From Acidobacteriota bacterium (GTDB lineage: Bacteria; Acidobacteriota; Thermoanaerobaculia; Gp7-AA8): a DNA stretch of 64,000 nucleotides. Shown here piece after piece: positions 8,058 through 16,720 of this stretch. Every line of letters begins with the position of its first letter. Within the stretch, counting starts at the first letter, position 1. The stretch spans positions 186,001 through 250,000 of the forward strand of contig JAJPHC010000037.1 of the NCBI GenBank assembly GCA_021325515.1. Reading direction: 5' to 3'. The notes below the pieces were generated by a model that made no database searches, was not told where the DNA came from, and was given only the letters and a program-made list of their open reading frames with translations. The position numbers and the translations under genes are program-made.

Positions 8058-9108
8058 GCGTCCCACGTGGGCCGAGATCGACCTCGGCGCCTTCTCGCGC
8101 AACATCGATGCGATCGTGCGCCGGCTGCCGCAGGGCTCGCGTCTGATCGCGGTGCTGAAGGCGAACGGGTACGGGCATGGCGCGATCGAGCTCGCGCGGA
8201 AATGCGATCGCGAGCGCGTTGCGATGATCGCCGTCGCGCTCGTCGAAGAAGCGATCGAGCTGCGGCGCGCCGGCATCGAGCTGCCGATCCTCGTGCTCGG
8301 TCCGGCGAGCCACATCGATGTCGCGCTCGATCACGCCATCACGCTCGGCGTCACCGGGCCGGAAGAGCTCGCCGGTGTTTGCGAAGCCGCGCTGCATCGC
8401 GACGTCGGGATTCACCTGAAGCTCGACAGCGGCATGGGCCGCATGGGTGTCGTCGAGAGTGAGCTGCCGCGCGTGATCGAAATGATCCGCAACGCGCCGC
8501 GGCTGCACATCGATGGGATCTACACGCATCTCGCCAACGCGGACGAGCCGGGCGATTCGTACAGCGCGATGCAGCTCGCGAATTACGAGCGGATGCTGCA
8601 GGCGCTGCGCGAGGCCGGGATCGATGCGCCGCTGCATCACGTCGCGAACAGCGCTGCGGCGCTGCGCGGATTGGTGAAGCCTGGCGACTTCGCGCGCGCC
8701 GGCATCGCGCTCTACACGCTCTCGCCGGTGATGTGCTGGCGGACGCAGATCGTGCGCGTGAAGACGTTGCCGCGCGGCGCCGCGATCGGCTACGGCACGA
8801 CGTTCCACACGCAGCGCGAGAGCCGGATCGCGACTCTGCCCGTCGGCTACGCAGACGGATACCGGCGCGCGTTCTCGAACAATGCCGAAGTGCTCGTGCG
8901 CGGGAAGAGGGCGCCGGTGGTGGGGCGCGTGTCGATGGATCTGGTGACGATCGACGTGACCGACATCGACGCGCGGTATGGCGATGAAGTCGTGCTCCTC
9001 GGAGAATCGATCAGCGCGGACGAGCTGGCGGCGAAAGCCAATACAATCTCGTACGAGATCTTCTGTGGTGTGAGCGCGCGCGTGCCGCGGCGGTATCACG
9101 AGACATGA
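8041..9108 (+). CDS. alr: Alanine racemase
   Basis: 355 aa PLP enzyme that makes D-alanine for peptidoglycan. The PLP-binding lysine is Lys40 in LKANGYGHG; the opposing catalytic tyrosine is Tyr251 in IGYGTTF. VGYADGYRRAFSN and VGRVSMDLVTIDVT are further Alr signatures of the C-terminal β-domain. Length is normal. It starts within the SDR gene and its TGA overlaps the ATG of mlaE (ATGA), so it is embedded in a tightly coupled operon. Confidence 0.96.
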   Translation: MSGPFERPTWAEIDLGAFSRNIDAIVRRLPQGSRLIAVLKANGYGHGAIELARKCDRERVAMIAVALVEEAIELRRAGIELPILVLGPASHIDVALDHAITLGVTGPEELAGVCEAALHRDVGIHLKLDSGMGRMGVVESELPRVIEMIRNAPRLHIDGIYTHLANADEPGDSYSAMQLANYERMLQALREAGIDAPLHHVANSAAALRGLVKPGDFARAGIALYTLSPVMCWRTQIVRVKTLPRGAAIGYGTTFHTQRESRIATLPVGYADGYRRAFSNNAEVLVRGKRAPVVGRVSMDLVTIDVTDIDARYGDEVVLLGESISADELAAKANTISYEIFCGVSARVPRRYHET

Positions 9109-9875
9109 CTGCCGTACTCGAGCTTCTCGGCTACTACTTCCTGAACGTCTTCGAGCAGACGGGGCTCTGGTTCCGCATGCTCTGGCGGACGATTCGCTGG
9201 ACGTTCCGCCGCCCGTTCGAGCCGCGCGAGTGGCTCCGGCAGATGGTGCGGCTCGGCTGGGACTCGATCCCCGTCGTCTTCCTCACCTCGATGTTCACCG
9301 GCATGGTGCTCGCGCTGCAGACGTTCAACGGATTCCAGCGCGTGCATGCGGAGAACTTCGTCGGCAGCGTCGTCGCGCTGGCGATGTTGCGCGAGCTCTC
9401 GCCGGTGCTCGTCGGCCTGATGGTGACGGGCCGCGTCGGCTCGTCGATGGCGGCGGAGATCGGCACGATGCGCGTGACGGAACAGATCGACGCGCTGAAG
9501 GCGCTCGCGACGGATCCCGTGCAGTATCTCTTCGTGCCGCGCGTGATCGCCGGCATCGTCATGCTCCCGTTCCTCGTCGTCCTCGGCGACGCGCTCGGAA
9601 TCGGCGGCGGCTATCTCGTCGCCGTGAAACTGATGAACGCGAATTCTGTGCTCTACGAACAGAACACGTATCAGTTCCTGGAGCTGAATGACATCTGGAG
9701 TGGCTTGATCAAGGCCGCGGTGTTCGGATTGATCCTGACGCTCACCGGCTGCGTCCGCGGCTACTACACGCGCGGAGGTGCCGAAGGTGTGGGCCGCGCC
9801 ACGACGAATGCGGTGGTCAGCGCGTCGCTGATCATCCTCTTTACCGATTTCTTTTTGACGAAGCTGTTGTTTTAG
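9105..9875 (+). CDS. mlaE: MlaE-family ABC transporter permease
   Basis: 256 aa inner-membrane permease of the Mla type, which moves phospholipids between the membranes. Characteristic features are the N-terminal amphipathic helix region, VFLTSMFTGMVLALQ, ELSPVLVGLMVTGRVGSSMAAEIGTM and VTEQIDALKAL (the conserved MlaE stretch near residues 100-135). Five or so membrane helices follow. The start overlaps alr, and the ATPase partner mlaF follows after 34 bases. No MlaD (MCE) substrate-binding gene lies in this window, so that subunit must be elsewhere. Confidence 0.93.
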   Translation: MTAVLELLGYYFLNVFEQTGLWFRMLWRTIRWTFRRPFEPREWLRQMVRLGWDSIPVVFLTSMFTGMVLALQTFNGFQRVHAENFVGSVVALAMLRELSPVLVGLMVTGRVGSSMAAEIGTMRVTEQIDALKALATDPVQYLFVPRVIAGIVMLPFLVVLGDALGIGGGYLVAVKLMNANSVLYEQNTYQFLELNDIWSGLIKAAVFGLILTLTGCVRGYYTRGGAEGVGRATTNAVVSASLIILFTDFFLTKLLF

Positions 9876-9909
9876 GGGTGCGGGGGAGCGCCCGCGAGAC
9901 CGCGCAACC

Positions 9910-10692
9910 ATGATCTCTCTCCAGCACTTGTATAAAGCGTTCGGACCGAAGCAGGTCCTGAACGACATGTCGCTCGACGTCGAGCGCGGCGAGTCCGTCG
10001 TCATCGTCGGCGGCTCGGGCACCGGCAAGAGCGTCACGCTGAAGCACATCATCGGCCTGCTGCGGCCCGACAAGGGGAAGGTCATCATCGACGGGACCGA
10101 CATCTGCACGCTGAATCCCGTCGAGCTGAATGCGTTTCGGCGCCGCTTCGGAATGGCGTTTCAGGAAGGTGCGCTGTTCGATTCGATGTCGGTCTTCGAG
10201 AACATCGCCTTTCCACTGCGCCGCCACACGAAGATGACGGAGGAGCAGATCCGTGCGCGAGTGGAGGAGTGTCTGGCGCAGGTGCATCTCGAGCTTTCCG
10301 CGGGGGACAAGAGGCCGTCTGAACTGTCGGGCGGCATGCGGCGCCGTGTCGGATTCGCGCGCGCGATCTCGCTCAAGCCGGAGATTCTGCTGTTCGACGA
10401 ACCGACCACGGGCCTCGACCCGGTGATCAGCGACGTCGTCGCAGAGCTGATCTGCGAGATGGACCGGACGCTGAACACGACGACGGTGACGATCACGCAC
10501 GACATGAAAGTCGCGTTCAAGATCGCCGATCGCGTGGCGATGTTGTTTCAGGGCCAGATCATCGAGCAGGGAACGCCGGAGGTTTTCCAGCAGTCCTCGA
10601 ACGAGATCGTGCAGCAGTTCATCGAAGGACGCGCGGAAGGCCCGCTGACGGAGATCGAGACGGTCGACCGCCGCAAGCGCCTCCGCGAATAA
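9910..10692 (+). CDS. mlaF: MlaF-family ABC transporter ATPase
   Basis: 260 aa ATP-binding subunit for the adjacent permease. Walker A GGSGTGKS (about residues 35-42), Q-loop FQEGALFDSMSV, signature LSGGMRRRVGFARA, Walker B ILLFDEPTTGLDP and switch His in VTITHDM are all intact. The GALFDSMSVFENI sequence after the Q-loop is typical of MlaF rather than of other ABC ATPases. It is followed by a 44-base palindromic repeat and then xseA. Confidence 0.94.
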   Translation: MISLQHLYKAFGPKQVLNDMSLDVERGESVVIVGGSGTGKSVTLKHIIGLLRPDKGKVIIDGTDICTLNPVELNAFRRRFGMAFQEGALFDSMSVFENIAFPLRRHTKMTEEQIRARVEECLAQVHLELSAGDKRPSELSGGMRRRVGFARAISLKPEILLFDEPTTGLDPVISDVVAELICEMDRTLNTTTVTITHDMKVAFKIADRVAMLFQGQIIEQGTPEVFQQSSNEIVQQFIEGRAEGPLTEIETVDRRKRLRE

Positions 10693-10696
10693 ACGT

Positions 10697-10740
10697 CCCC
10701 CTCGCCCCGCAAAGCGGGGAGAGGGGTCAGGGGTGAGGGG
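10697..10740. repeat. GC-rich palindromic element (copy 1)
   Basis: CCCCGC-AAA-GCGGGG forms a 6-bp stem and is followed by GGGTCAGGGGTGAGGGG. A second copy of the whole ~44-base element lies inside apbE at 39697-39740. It occupies most of the mlaF-xseA gap and is a dispersed repeat; it may also act as a weak terminator hairpin. Confidence 0.8.
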
Positions 10741-10763
10741 TTGCCGCACGATAGACTTCCCCG

Positions 10764-12053
10764 GTGCGCACCTTCACCGTCAGCGATCTGATCCGCCAGA
10801 TCAACCTCGACCTCTTCAAATACAACGACATCTCCGTCGAAGGCGAGGTCTCGAACTTCACGCGCTCCAGCGCGGGTCACTGCTACTTCTCGATCAAGGA
10901 CGCCAAGGCATCGATTCGCGTCGTTCTCTTCGCGACCAATGCCCGCTTCCTGAAATTCCGGATCGAGAACGGGCTGCAACTGATTGTTAGAGGGCGGCTC
11001 ACGATCTATGAGCAGAAGGGCGAGTTCCAGCTCAATGCGACGGCGGCGGAGCCGGCCGGCCTCGGTGCGCTGCAGCTCGCATTCGAGCAGTTGAAAAAGC
11101 AGCTCGCGGCGGAAGGCCTATTCGACGCCGCGCGGAAGAAGCCGATTCCAATGCTGCCGCAGCGCATCGCGATCGTGACCTCGCCCACCGGCGCGGCCAT
11201 CCGCGATGTGCTCAACGTGATGGGCCGCCGCTTCGAGTCGATGCATCTGCAGATCTACCCGGTGCGCGTGCAGGGCAACACGGCGGGGCGCGAGATCGCC
11301 ACGGCCGTGCGGCATCTCTCTCGCTGGGAGCTGCACGACGTCGTTCTGATCGTGCGCGGCGGAGGCTCGCTCGAAGACCTCTGGGCGTTCAACGAAGAGC
11401 AGGTCGCGCGCGCCGTGGCCGAGTGCACGATTCCGACGATCTCCGGCGTCGGCCACGAGACCGACTTCACGATCTGCGACTTCGTTGCAGATCTGCGCGC
11501 GCCGACTCCATCCGCCGCCGCGGAGATCGTCGTGCGCGCGAAGAACGAGATCTGCATGCACGTCGACGCCGATCTGCGGCGCATCCGGCACGTCGTCGAA
11601 TCGCGCGTGCGCAACTACCGCCACGAGCTGCGGCATCTCACGTCGTCGGACCGGCTGTACGCATTGCCGCGCCGGATCGCATTCGCACGCGAACGGCTGG
11701 AGCGCCGGAGGCTGACGCTGTTTCGTCTGCTCGACGTGCAGGCGAAGATTCTTCGACGCCGCCTGGCCGCAACCGAAGAGCCGCTCGCGCGGTTTCCGGC
11801 GCGCATCGTCAAGCGGCGCGAGGCGCTGATGTCCGTCGCCGGACATCTACAGGCTGTATCGCCGCTGTCCGTTCTCTCCCGCGGTTACGCGATCGCGTTC
11901 TCGCGCACCAAGCGCGGGCGCAAACCCATTTTCGACAGCAATCAGGTGGCCATCGGCGACCGCATCGAAGTGCAGCTCAAGAAGGGCCGCCTCGAATGCA
12001 GTGTTGACGGGAAGACGATGGGGCTGGAGACTGTCTGGCCTGGTAACGAGTGA
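10764..12053 (+). CDS. xseA: Exodeoxyribonuclease VII large subunit
   Basis: 429 aa catalytic subunit of the single-strand exonuclease ExoVII used in repair. The N-terminal OB-fold (RTFTVSDLIRQINLDL... VEGEVSNFTRSSAGHCYFSIKD) is followed by the catalytic core with RIAIVTSPTGAAIRDV, IVRGGGSLEDLWAFNEE and GVGHETDFTICDFVADLRAPTPSAAAE. A coiled-coil region and the C-terminal segment SPLSVLSRGYAIAF complete it. Start is GTG at 10764. The stop overlaps the xseB start (TGATG), the usual coupling of the two subunits. Confidence 0.97.
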   Translation: MRTFTVSDLIRQINLDLFKYNDISVEGEVSNFTRSSAGHCYFSIKDAKASIRVVLFATNARFLKFRIENGLQLIVRGRLTIYEQKGEFQLNATAAEPAGLGALQLAFEQLKKQLAAEGLFDAARKKPIPMLPQRIAIVTSPTGAAIRDVLNVMGRRFESMHLQIYPVRVQGNTAGREIATAVRHLSRWELHDVVLIVRGGGSLEDLWAFNEEQVARAVAECTIPTISGVGHETDFTICDFVADLRAPTPSAAAEIVVRAKNEICMHVDADLRRIRHVVESRVRNYRHELRHLTSSDRLYALPRRIAFARERLERRRLTLFRLLDVQAKILRRRLAATEEPLARFPARIVKRREALMSVAGHLQAVSPLSVLSRGYAIAFSRTKRGRKPIFDSNQVAIGDRIEVQLKKGRLECSVDGKTMGLETVWPGNE

Positions 12054-12313
12054 TGGCCTCCCAATCCAACGAATTCGAGAAGTCCTTTCAGCAACTCGAG
12101 GAGATCGTAAAACGTCTCGAGGGAGAGAATCTCCCGCTCGACGAAGCGCTGCAGCTCTTCGAAGAGGGGATCCGCCTCTCGCGCTTCTGCAATCAGAAGC
12201 TCGAGGAGGTCGAGAAGAAGATCGAATTGATCCTCGCCGACGCGAAGGGTCAGCCGCGCGTGCAACCCTTCGAAGCGGAAGACGAGGAAGAGTCAGACGA
12301 TCGTGACGATTGA
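12053..12313 (+). CDS. xseB: Exodeoxyribonuclease VII small subunit
   Basis: 86 aa helical hairpin protein that binds many-to-one to XseA. It shows the family signature FEKSFQQLEEIVKRLEGENLPLDEALQLFEEG and LCxxKLxxxE-like CNQKLEEVEKKIELIL, plus an acidic tail (EAEDEEESDD). The ATG overlapping the xseA stop is chosen over a GTG one codon before. Its end overlaps the ispA start by 11 bases. Confidence 0.95.
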   Translation: MASQSNEFEKSFQQLEEIVKRLEGENLPLDEALQLFEEGIRLSRFCNQKLEEVEKKIELILADAKGQPRVQPFEAEDEEESDDRDD

Positions 12314-13214
12314 CGAGTATCTGAAATCGCGCCGCGCGATGGTCGAGGCCGCGCTCGAGCGCGAGTTGCCGCCGGCGAATACTCCTCCCGCCGTCATTCA
12401 CGAGGCCATGCGCTACGCCGTGCTCGGCGGCGGCAAGCGCATTCGTCCGATCCTCGCGATCGCGGCGGCCGAGGCATGCGGCGCGAAGATCGAGCCGCTG
12501 CTCAAGGCGTTCTCATCGCTCGAGCTGATTCATACCTACTCGCTCGTGCACGATGATCTGCCTGCACTCGACAACGATGATCTGCGGCGCGGACGCAAGA
12601 CGACGCATGTCGTGTTCGGTGAAGCGATGGGAATCCTCACCGGCGATGCGCTGCTGACCGAGGCGTTCTCGTGGCTCGCAGCTCCGGTCGAAGGGGTTGA
12701 TGCCTCGCGACAGTTGCGTGCGATCGCGGAAGTAGCGCGCGCGGTCGATTCGACCGGAATGATCGGCGGCCAGGTCGCCGATCTCGAAGCGACGATCGGT
12801 GGAGCGCGGACGCCGCGTCCACACGGCGCGGACGACGTCTCCGCCCTCCTCTTCATCCACCGCAACAAGACGGGCAAGCTGCTCACGGCGTCCGTCCTCC
12901 TCGGCGGAATCCTCGCCGGTGCAGACGACGACGAGCTCGCCACGCTGAGGCGATACGGCGAAGCGACCGGCCTCGCCTTCCAGATCGTCGACGATCTGCT
13001 CGATATCGAAGAGAGCGCTGCGACCCTCGGCAAGACCGCCGGCAAGGATGTCGAGCAGGGAAAGCTCACCTATCCCGCCCTCATGGGCGCCGAAGCCGCA
13101 AGGGCCGAGGCGGGGCGGCTCCTCGGGGAGGCCGTGGCCAACGCTGATATGATCAAAGGTCCGCTGAACTATCTGGCGGCGATCGCGCGTTTCATCTGCG
13201 ATCGCCGTTCATAG
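12303..13214 (+). CDS. ispA: Polyprenyl (farnesyl/geranylgeranyl) diphosphate synthase
   Basis: 303 aa E-type prenyltransferase condensing IPP with allylic diphosphates. The first aspartate-rich motif is DDLPALDNDDLRRG (from Asp84), the second is DDLLDIEE; LGGGKRIRP binds IPP. The two extra residues in the first motif (DDxxxxD) are typical of bacterial FPP synthases. GTG start overlaps xseB. The gene order xseA-xseB-ispA-dxs-tlyA is a widely conserved block, so the product probably feeds isoprenoid carriers made from DXS-derived precursors. Confidence 0.95.
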   Translation: MTIDEYLKSRRAMVEAALERELPPANTPPAVIHEAMRYAVLGGGKRIRPILAIAAAEACGAKIEPLLKAFSSLELIHTYSLVHDDLPALDNDDLRRGRKTTHVVFGEAMGILTGDALLTEAFSWLAAPVEGVDASRQLRAIAEVARAVDSTGMIGGQVADLEATIGGARTPRPHGADDVSALLFIHRNKTGKLLTASVLLGGILAGADDDELATLRRYGEATGLAFQIVDDLLDIEESAATLGKTAGKDVEQGKLTYPALMGAEAARAEAGRLLGEAVANADMIKGPLNYLAAIARFICDRRS

Positions 13215-13235
13215 CTAACGGCGCAACGGACTGAT

Positions 13236-15143
13236 ATGGCTCGACTTCTCGACAGCATCAACTCGCCAATCGACTTGCGCAAACTCGATCGGCGCCAGCT
13301 CCCGCAGCTTGCGCAGGAGATCCGCGACATGATCATCGACACCGTGTCGAGGATCGGCGGGCACTTCGGCGGCAATCTCGGCATCGTCGAGTTGACGCTC
13401 GCGCTGCATTACATCCTCGACACGCCGCGCGACCAGATCGTCTTCGACACGGGTCATCAGTCATATCCGCACAAGCTGATCACCGGCCGCCGCGATACGT
13501 TCCATACGATCCGCCAGCACAACGGCATCTCCGGATTCTGCAAGCGCGAAGAGTCGGAGTACGACGTCTTCAACGCGGGCCATGCCTCGACCTCGATCTC
13601 CGCCGCGCTCGGCATCGCGGTCGGACGCGATTTCCGCAACGAGGACTATCACGTCGTCGCCGTCATCGGTGATGGCGCGCTCTCGGGCGGGCTCGCACTC
13701 GAGGGGCTCAATCAGGTCGGCCATCTCAAGCGGAAGATGATGATCGTGCTCAACGACAACGACATGTCGATCTCGACGAACGTCGGAGCGATGTCGGGCT
13801 ACCTGAACTCGATCATCAAAGGTCAGCGCTACAACCAGCTCAAGGATCTCGCGAAGGGTGTGATGGACCGCATCCCTCTCGTCGGCGGCAAGCTGCACGA
13901 GGTCGCGCACGATGTCGAGCATCTGCTGAAGAACATGGTCGTGCCGGGAACTCTCTTCGAGGAGCTCGGCATCAAGTATCTGGGGCCGTATGACGGCCAC
14001 GATCTGCCGGCGCTGCTGGAGATCATCGAGAAGAACAAGGACTACAACGGCCCCATCCTCATTCATGTCATCACGAAGAAGGGGAAGGGCTACGAGCACG
14101 CGGAGAACAAGCCGATCTGGTCGCATGGCGTCACGCCATTCGACATTCCGTCGGGCGAGGTGAAGAAGCCTTCGACGCCGCAGCCGCCGTCGTACACGGG
14201 CATGTTCGCCGATACGCTGATCGAGCTCGGCAAGCGCGATCCGAAGATCGTCGCGATCACCGGCGCGATGCCCGAAGGTACGGGCCTCGACAAGTTCGCG
14301 AAGGTCTTTCCGGATCGCATGTTCGACGTCGGCATCGCGGAAGAGCATGCCGTGACGTTTGCCGGCGGCATGGCGACGCAGGGGATGAAGCCGATCGCCG
14401 CGATTTACTCGACCTTCCTGCAGCGCGCGTTCGATGAAGTGTTCCACGACGTCGCGATCATGGATCTGCCGGTTGTCTTTGCGCTCGATCGCGCGGGCAT
14501 CGCCGGCCAGGATGGCCCGACGCATCACGGCATCTACGACATGGCGTATTTGCGCGTCTTCCCGAACATGATCTGCATGGCGCCGAAGGACGAGAACGAG
14601 TTGCGGCACATGCTGAAGACCGCGTTCGAGACGGGACATCCGACGTCGCTGCGCTATCCGCGCGGCAACGGCATGGGTGTGAAGCTCGATCCGGAGCTGC
14701 TGTCGCTGCCGGTCGGCAAGGGCGAAGTCATGCGCGAAGGAGATGCGGCGACGATCTTCGCGATCGGCAACGAAGTGTGGCCTGCGGTGCATGCAGCGGA
14801 GATGCTCGCCGCAGAGGGCATGGAAGTCGCGGTCGTGAACGGCCGCTTCATCAAGCCGCTCGATGATGAGCTGATCCGGCGCTTCTGCAAGCCGGGGACG
14901 AAAGTCATCACGGTCGAAGAAGGCTCGCTGGCGGGCGGTTTCGGCTCCGCGGTGATGGAGCGCTGCGAAGAGCTCGGCCTCGCGAACGTGCAGTTCCATC
15001 GCATCGGCATTCCTGACGAGTACGTGCACCACGGCGCGCAGGATGTGCTGCGCGCGCAGTACGACCTGCACGCCGAGGGGATTGCGAAGCGGGTGCGCGA
15101 GTTCGTGAACGTGGCGGCGTTTTCCAGCGCTGCAGCGCGGTGA
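13236..15143 (+). CDS. dxs: 1-deoxy-D-xylulose-5-phosphate synthase
   Basis: 635 aa TPP enzyme, first step of the MEP isoprenoid pathway (pyruvate + glyceraldehyde-3-phosphate). Seen are GHQSYPHKLITGR, FNAGHASTSISAALG, the TPP/Mg motif VIGDGALSGGLALEGLN...LNDND, GKGYEHAE, and the transketolase-like EEHAVTFAGGMA with the proton-relay Glu. Full length for the family. It lies 21 bases after ispA; its stop overlaps the tlyA GTG start. Confidence 0.97.
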   Translation: MARLLDSINSPIDLRKLDRRQLPQLAQEIRDMIIDTVSRIGGHFGGNLGIVELTLALHYILDTPRDQIVFDTGHQSYPHKLITGRRDTFHTIRQHNGISGFCKREESEYDVFNAGHASTSISAALGIAVGRDFRNEDYHVVAVIGDGALSGGLALEGLNQVGHLKRKMMIVLNDNDMSISTNVGAMSGYLNSIIKGQRYNQLKDLAKGVMDRIPLVGGKLHEVAHDVEHLLKNMVVPGTLFEELGIKYLGPYDGHDLPALLEIIEKNKDYNGPILIHVITKKGKGYEHAENKPIWSHGVTPFDIPSGEVKKPSTPQPPSYTGMFADTLIELGKRDPKIVAITGAMPEGTGLDKFAKVFPDRMFDVGIAEEHAVTFAGGMATQGMKPIAAIYSTFLQRAFDEVFHDVAIMDLPVVFALDRAGIAGQDGPTHHGIYDMAYLRVFPNMICMAPKDENELRHMLKTAFETGHPTSLRYPRGNGMGVKLDPELLSLPVGKGEVMREGDAATIFAIGNEVWPAVHAAEMLAAEGMEVAVVNGRFIKPLDDELIRRFCKPGTKVITVEEGSLAGGFGSAVMERCEELGLANVQFHRIGIPDEYVHHGAQDVLRAQYDLHAEGIAKRVREFVNVAAFSSAAAR

Positions 15144-15865
15144 AGCAGCGGCTCGACCTCGCACTCGTGGAACGCGGTCTCGTCGACACGCGCTCGAAGG
15201 CGCAGTCGCTCATCATGGCGCGGCGCATCCTCGTCAATGGTCAACATGTTGACAAGGCCGGTGCCGCGGTCGCCGAGGACGACGAGCTGAAGATCGAGGA
15301 GCTCGAGCATCCCTGGGTCGGCCGCGGCGGAATGAAGCTGGCCCATGCGCTGCGCGAGTACGGAATCAGCGTCGATGGGAAGATCTGCGCCGACATCGGC
15401 GCGTCGACCGGCGGCTTCACCGACGTCATGCTGAAGAATGGAGCGCGGAAGGTCTACGCGATCGATGTCGGCTACGGCCAGCTCGACGTGTCGCTGCGGA
15501 ATGATCCGCGCGTCATCAATCGCGAGAAAGTGAACGCGCGGCACCTCACCGCTGCAGATTTCGAAGAGCGGATCGAGTTCGTCTCGATCGACGTCTCGTT
15601 CATCTCGCTGAAGCTGATCCTTCCCGCCGTCGCGACGTTCCTGCAGGGAGAGCTCGTTGCGCTGATCAAGCCGCAGTTCGAAGTCGGCAAGAAGGACGTC
15701 GGCAAGGGCGGCATCGTGCGCGACGACGCGAAGCGGACGGAAGCCGTTCAATCCGTGGCCGCATTCGCGCGCGAGATCGGGTTCGACGTGAAGGGCGTGA
15801 TCGAAAGTCCGGTCAAGGGAATGGAAGGCAACGTGGAGTATCTGATGTGGGCACAGACAGCGTAG
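15140..15865 (+). CDS. tlyA: TlyA-type rRNA 2'-O-methyltransferase
   Basis: 241 aa S4-domain plus FtsJ/RrmJ-type methyltransferase. The first ~60 residues (RLDLALVERGLVDTRSKAQSLIMARRILVNG) are an S4 RNA-binding domain. The SAM site is in CADIGASTGGFTDVML, with EFVSIDVSFISLKLILP and LIKPQFEVGKKDVGKGGIVRD carrying the catalytic K-D-K-E type residues. TlyA methylates ribose positions in 16S/23S rRNA, and its loss confers capreomycin resistance in mycobacteria. GTG start overlapping dxs. Ends at a short palindromic repeat shared with the convergent rfbD. Confidence 0.94.
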   Translation: MKQRLDLALVERGLVDTRSKAQSLIMARRILVNGQHVDKAGAAVAEDDELKIEELEHPWVGRGGMKLAHALREYGISVDGKICADIGASTGGFTDVMLKNGARKVYAIDVGYGQLDVSLRNDPRVINREKVNARHLTAADFEERIEFVSIDVSFISLKLILPAVATFLQGELVALIKPQFEVGKKDVGKGGIVRDDAKRTEAVQSVAAFAREIGFDVKGVIESPVKGMEGNVEYLMWAQTA

Positions 15866-15885
15866 GACAAGCTCTCAGCCTGTAC
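15865..15885. repeat. Imperfect copy of the GGACAAGCT palindrome
   Basis: GGACAAGCT-CTC-AGCCTGTAC matches the 1306-1326 palindrome with two changes in the right arm. It spans the convergent junction of tlyA and rfbD and includes the rfbD stop codon, so it may serve as a shared 3' hairpin. Confidence 0.5.
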
Positions 15886-16720
15886 GTCTCTCGAAATACT
15901 CCCGCAATCCATCCCGCCACGAATCCGGCTTCACGCCGGTGAGCCGCTCATAGCGCTCGGTCGACAGCACCGAATATGCGGGCCGTTTCGCCGGTCGCGG
16001 AAACTGGTCCGAGCTCACCGGCACGATCGCGGTTGGTGAGCCCATCTCTTCATGGATCGCGCAGGCGAAGTCGTACCAAGTGCACTCCGGCTCATCGGAG
16101 TAGTGAACGATTCCGGTGGCACCGAGCAGCCCGACGCGCGCGATCGCGCGAGCGAGATGCGGCGTGTAGGTCGGCCGCCCGCGCTGATCGCTGACCACGC
16201 GCAGCGGATTCGTCCCCTTGCGGATCTGATTGCGAATCGCTTCGACGAAGTTCGGTCCATGCACGCCGAACAGCCACGCCGTGCGGACGATGAGGTGCTT
16301 CTTCGCGCGGGCCGCGGCATGCTCGCCGATCAGCTTCGATCGCCCGTACGCCGACAGCGGGGCCGTCGGCGCGTTGATCTCGTACGGTGTCGACGACGAG
16401 CCATCGAACACGAAATCGGTCGACACCTGAATCAGCGACGCATCGACCCGGTTCGCGGCACTCGCGAGAAACTCCACGGCCGAACCGTTGATCGCATTGG
16501 CGAGCGACTCTTCGGTCTCCGCGAGATCGACCTTCGTGTACGCAGCACAGTTGACGATGATCTGCGGCGCGGTCTCTTCGACGAAGCGGATCACATCGTC
16601 ATGCGAGGTGATGTCGAGGTCATCCTTCGCGGCCGCAACGACGTCTTCTCCGCGCGAGAGCAGTTCCTCGCGCAGGTCGGTGCCCAGCATCCCGCCCGCG
16701 CCTGTGATGAGCCACTTCAC
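15875..16720 (-). CDS. rfbD: dTDP-4-dehydrorhamnose reductase
   Basis: 281 aa extended SDR that makes the last step of dTDP-L-rhamnose. The N-terminal loop WLITGAGGMLG is followed by D-x5-hydrophobic spacing, VNCAAYTKVDLAE, STDFVFDG and YGRSKLIGE with the catalytic Tyr-x3-Lys. RGRPTYTPHLARAI near the end is characteristic of RmlD. GTG start overlaps the stop of the DUF4388 gene (GTGA). RfbA/B/C are not in the window, so rhamnose genes are split in this genome. Confidence 0.93.
   Translation of the reverse strand: MKWLITGAGGMLGTDLREELLSRGEDVVAAAKDDLDITSHDDVIRFVEETAPQIIVNCAAYTKVDLAETEESLANAINGSAVEFLASAANRVDASLIQVSTDFVFDGSSSTPYEINAPTAPLSAYGRSKLIGEHAAARAKKHLIVRTAWLFGVHGPNFVEAIRNQIRKGTNPLRVVSDQRGRPTYTPHLARAIARVGLLGATGIVHYSDEPECTWYDFACAIHEEMGSPTAIVPVSSDQFPRPAKRPAYSVLSTERYERLTGVKPDSWRDGLREYFERRTG

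Noticed and set aside
13461-15164. Long open frame antisense to dxs (567 codons)
   Set aside because: Shadow frame of dxs: composition is Arg/Ala-rich with no domain, while dxs motifs are intact.
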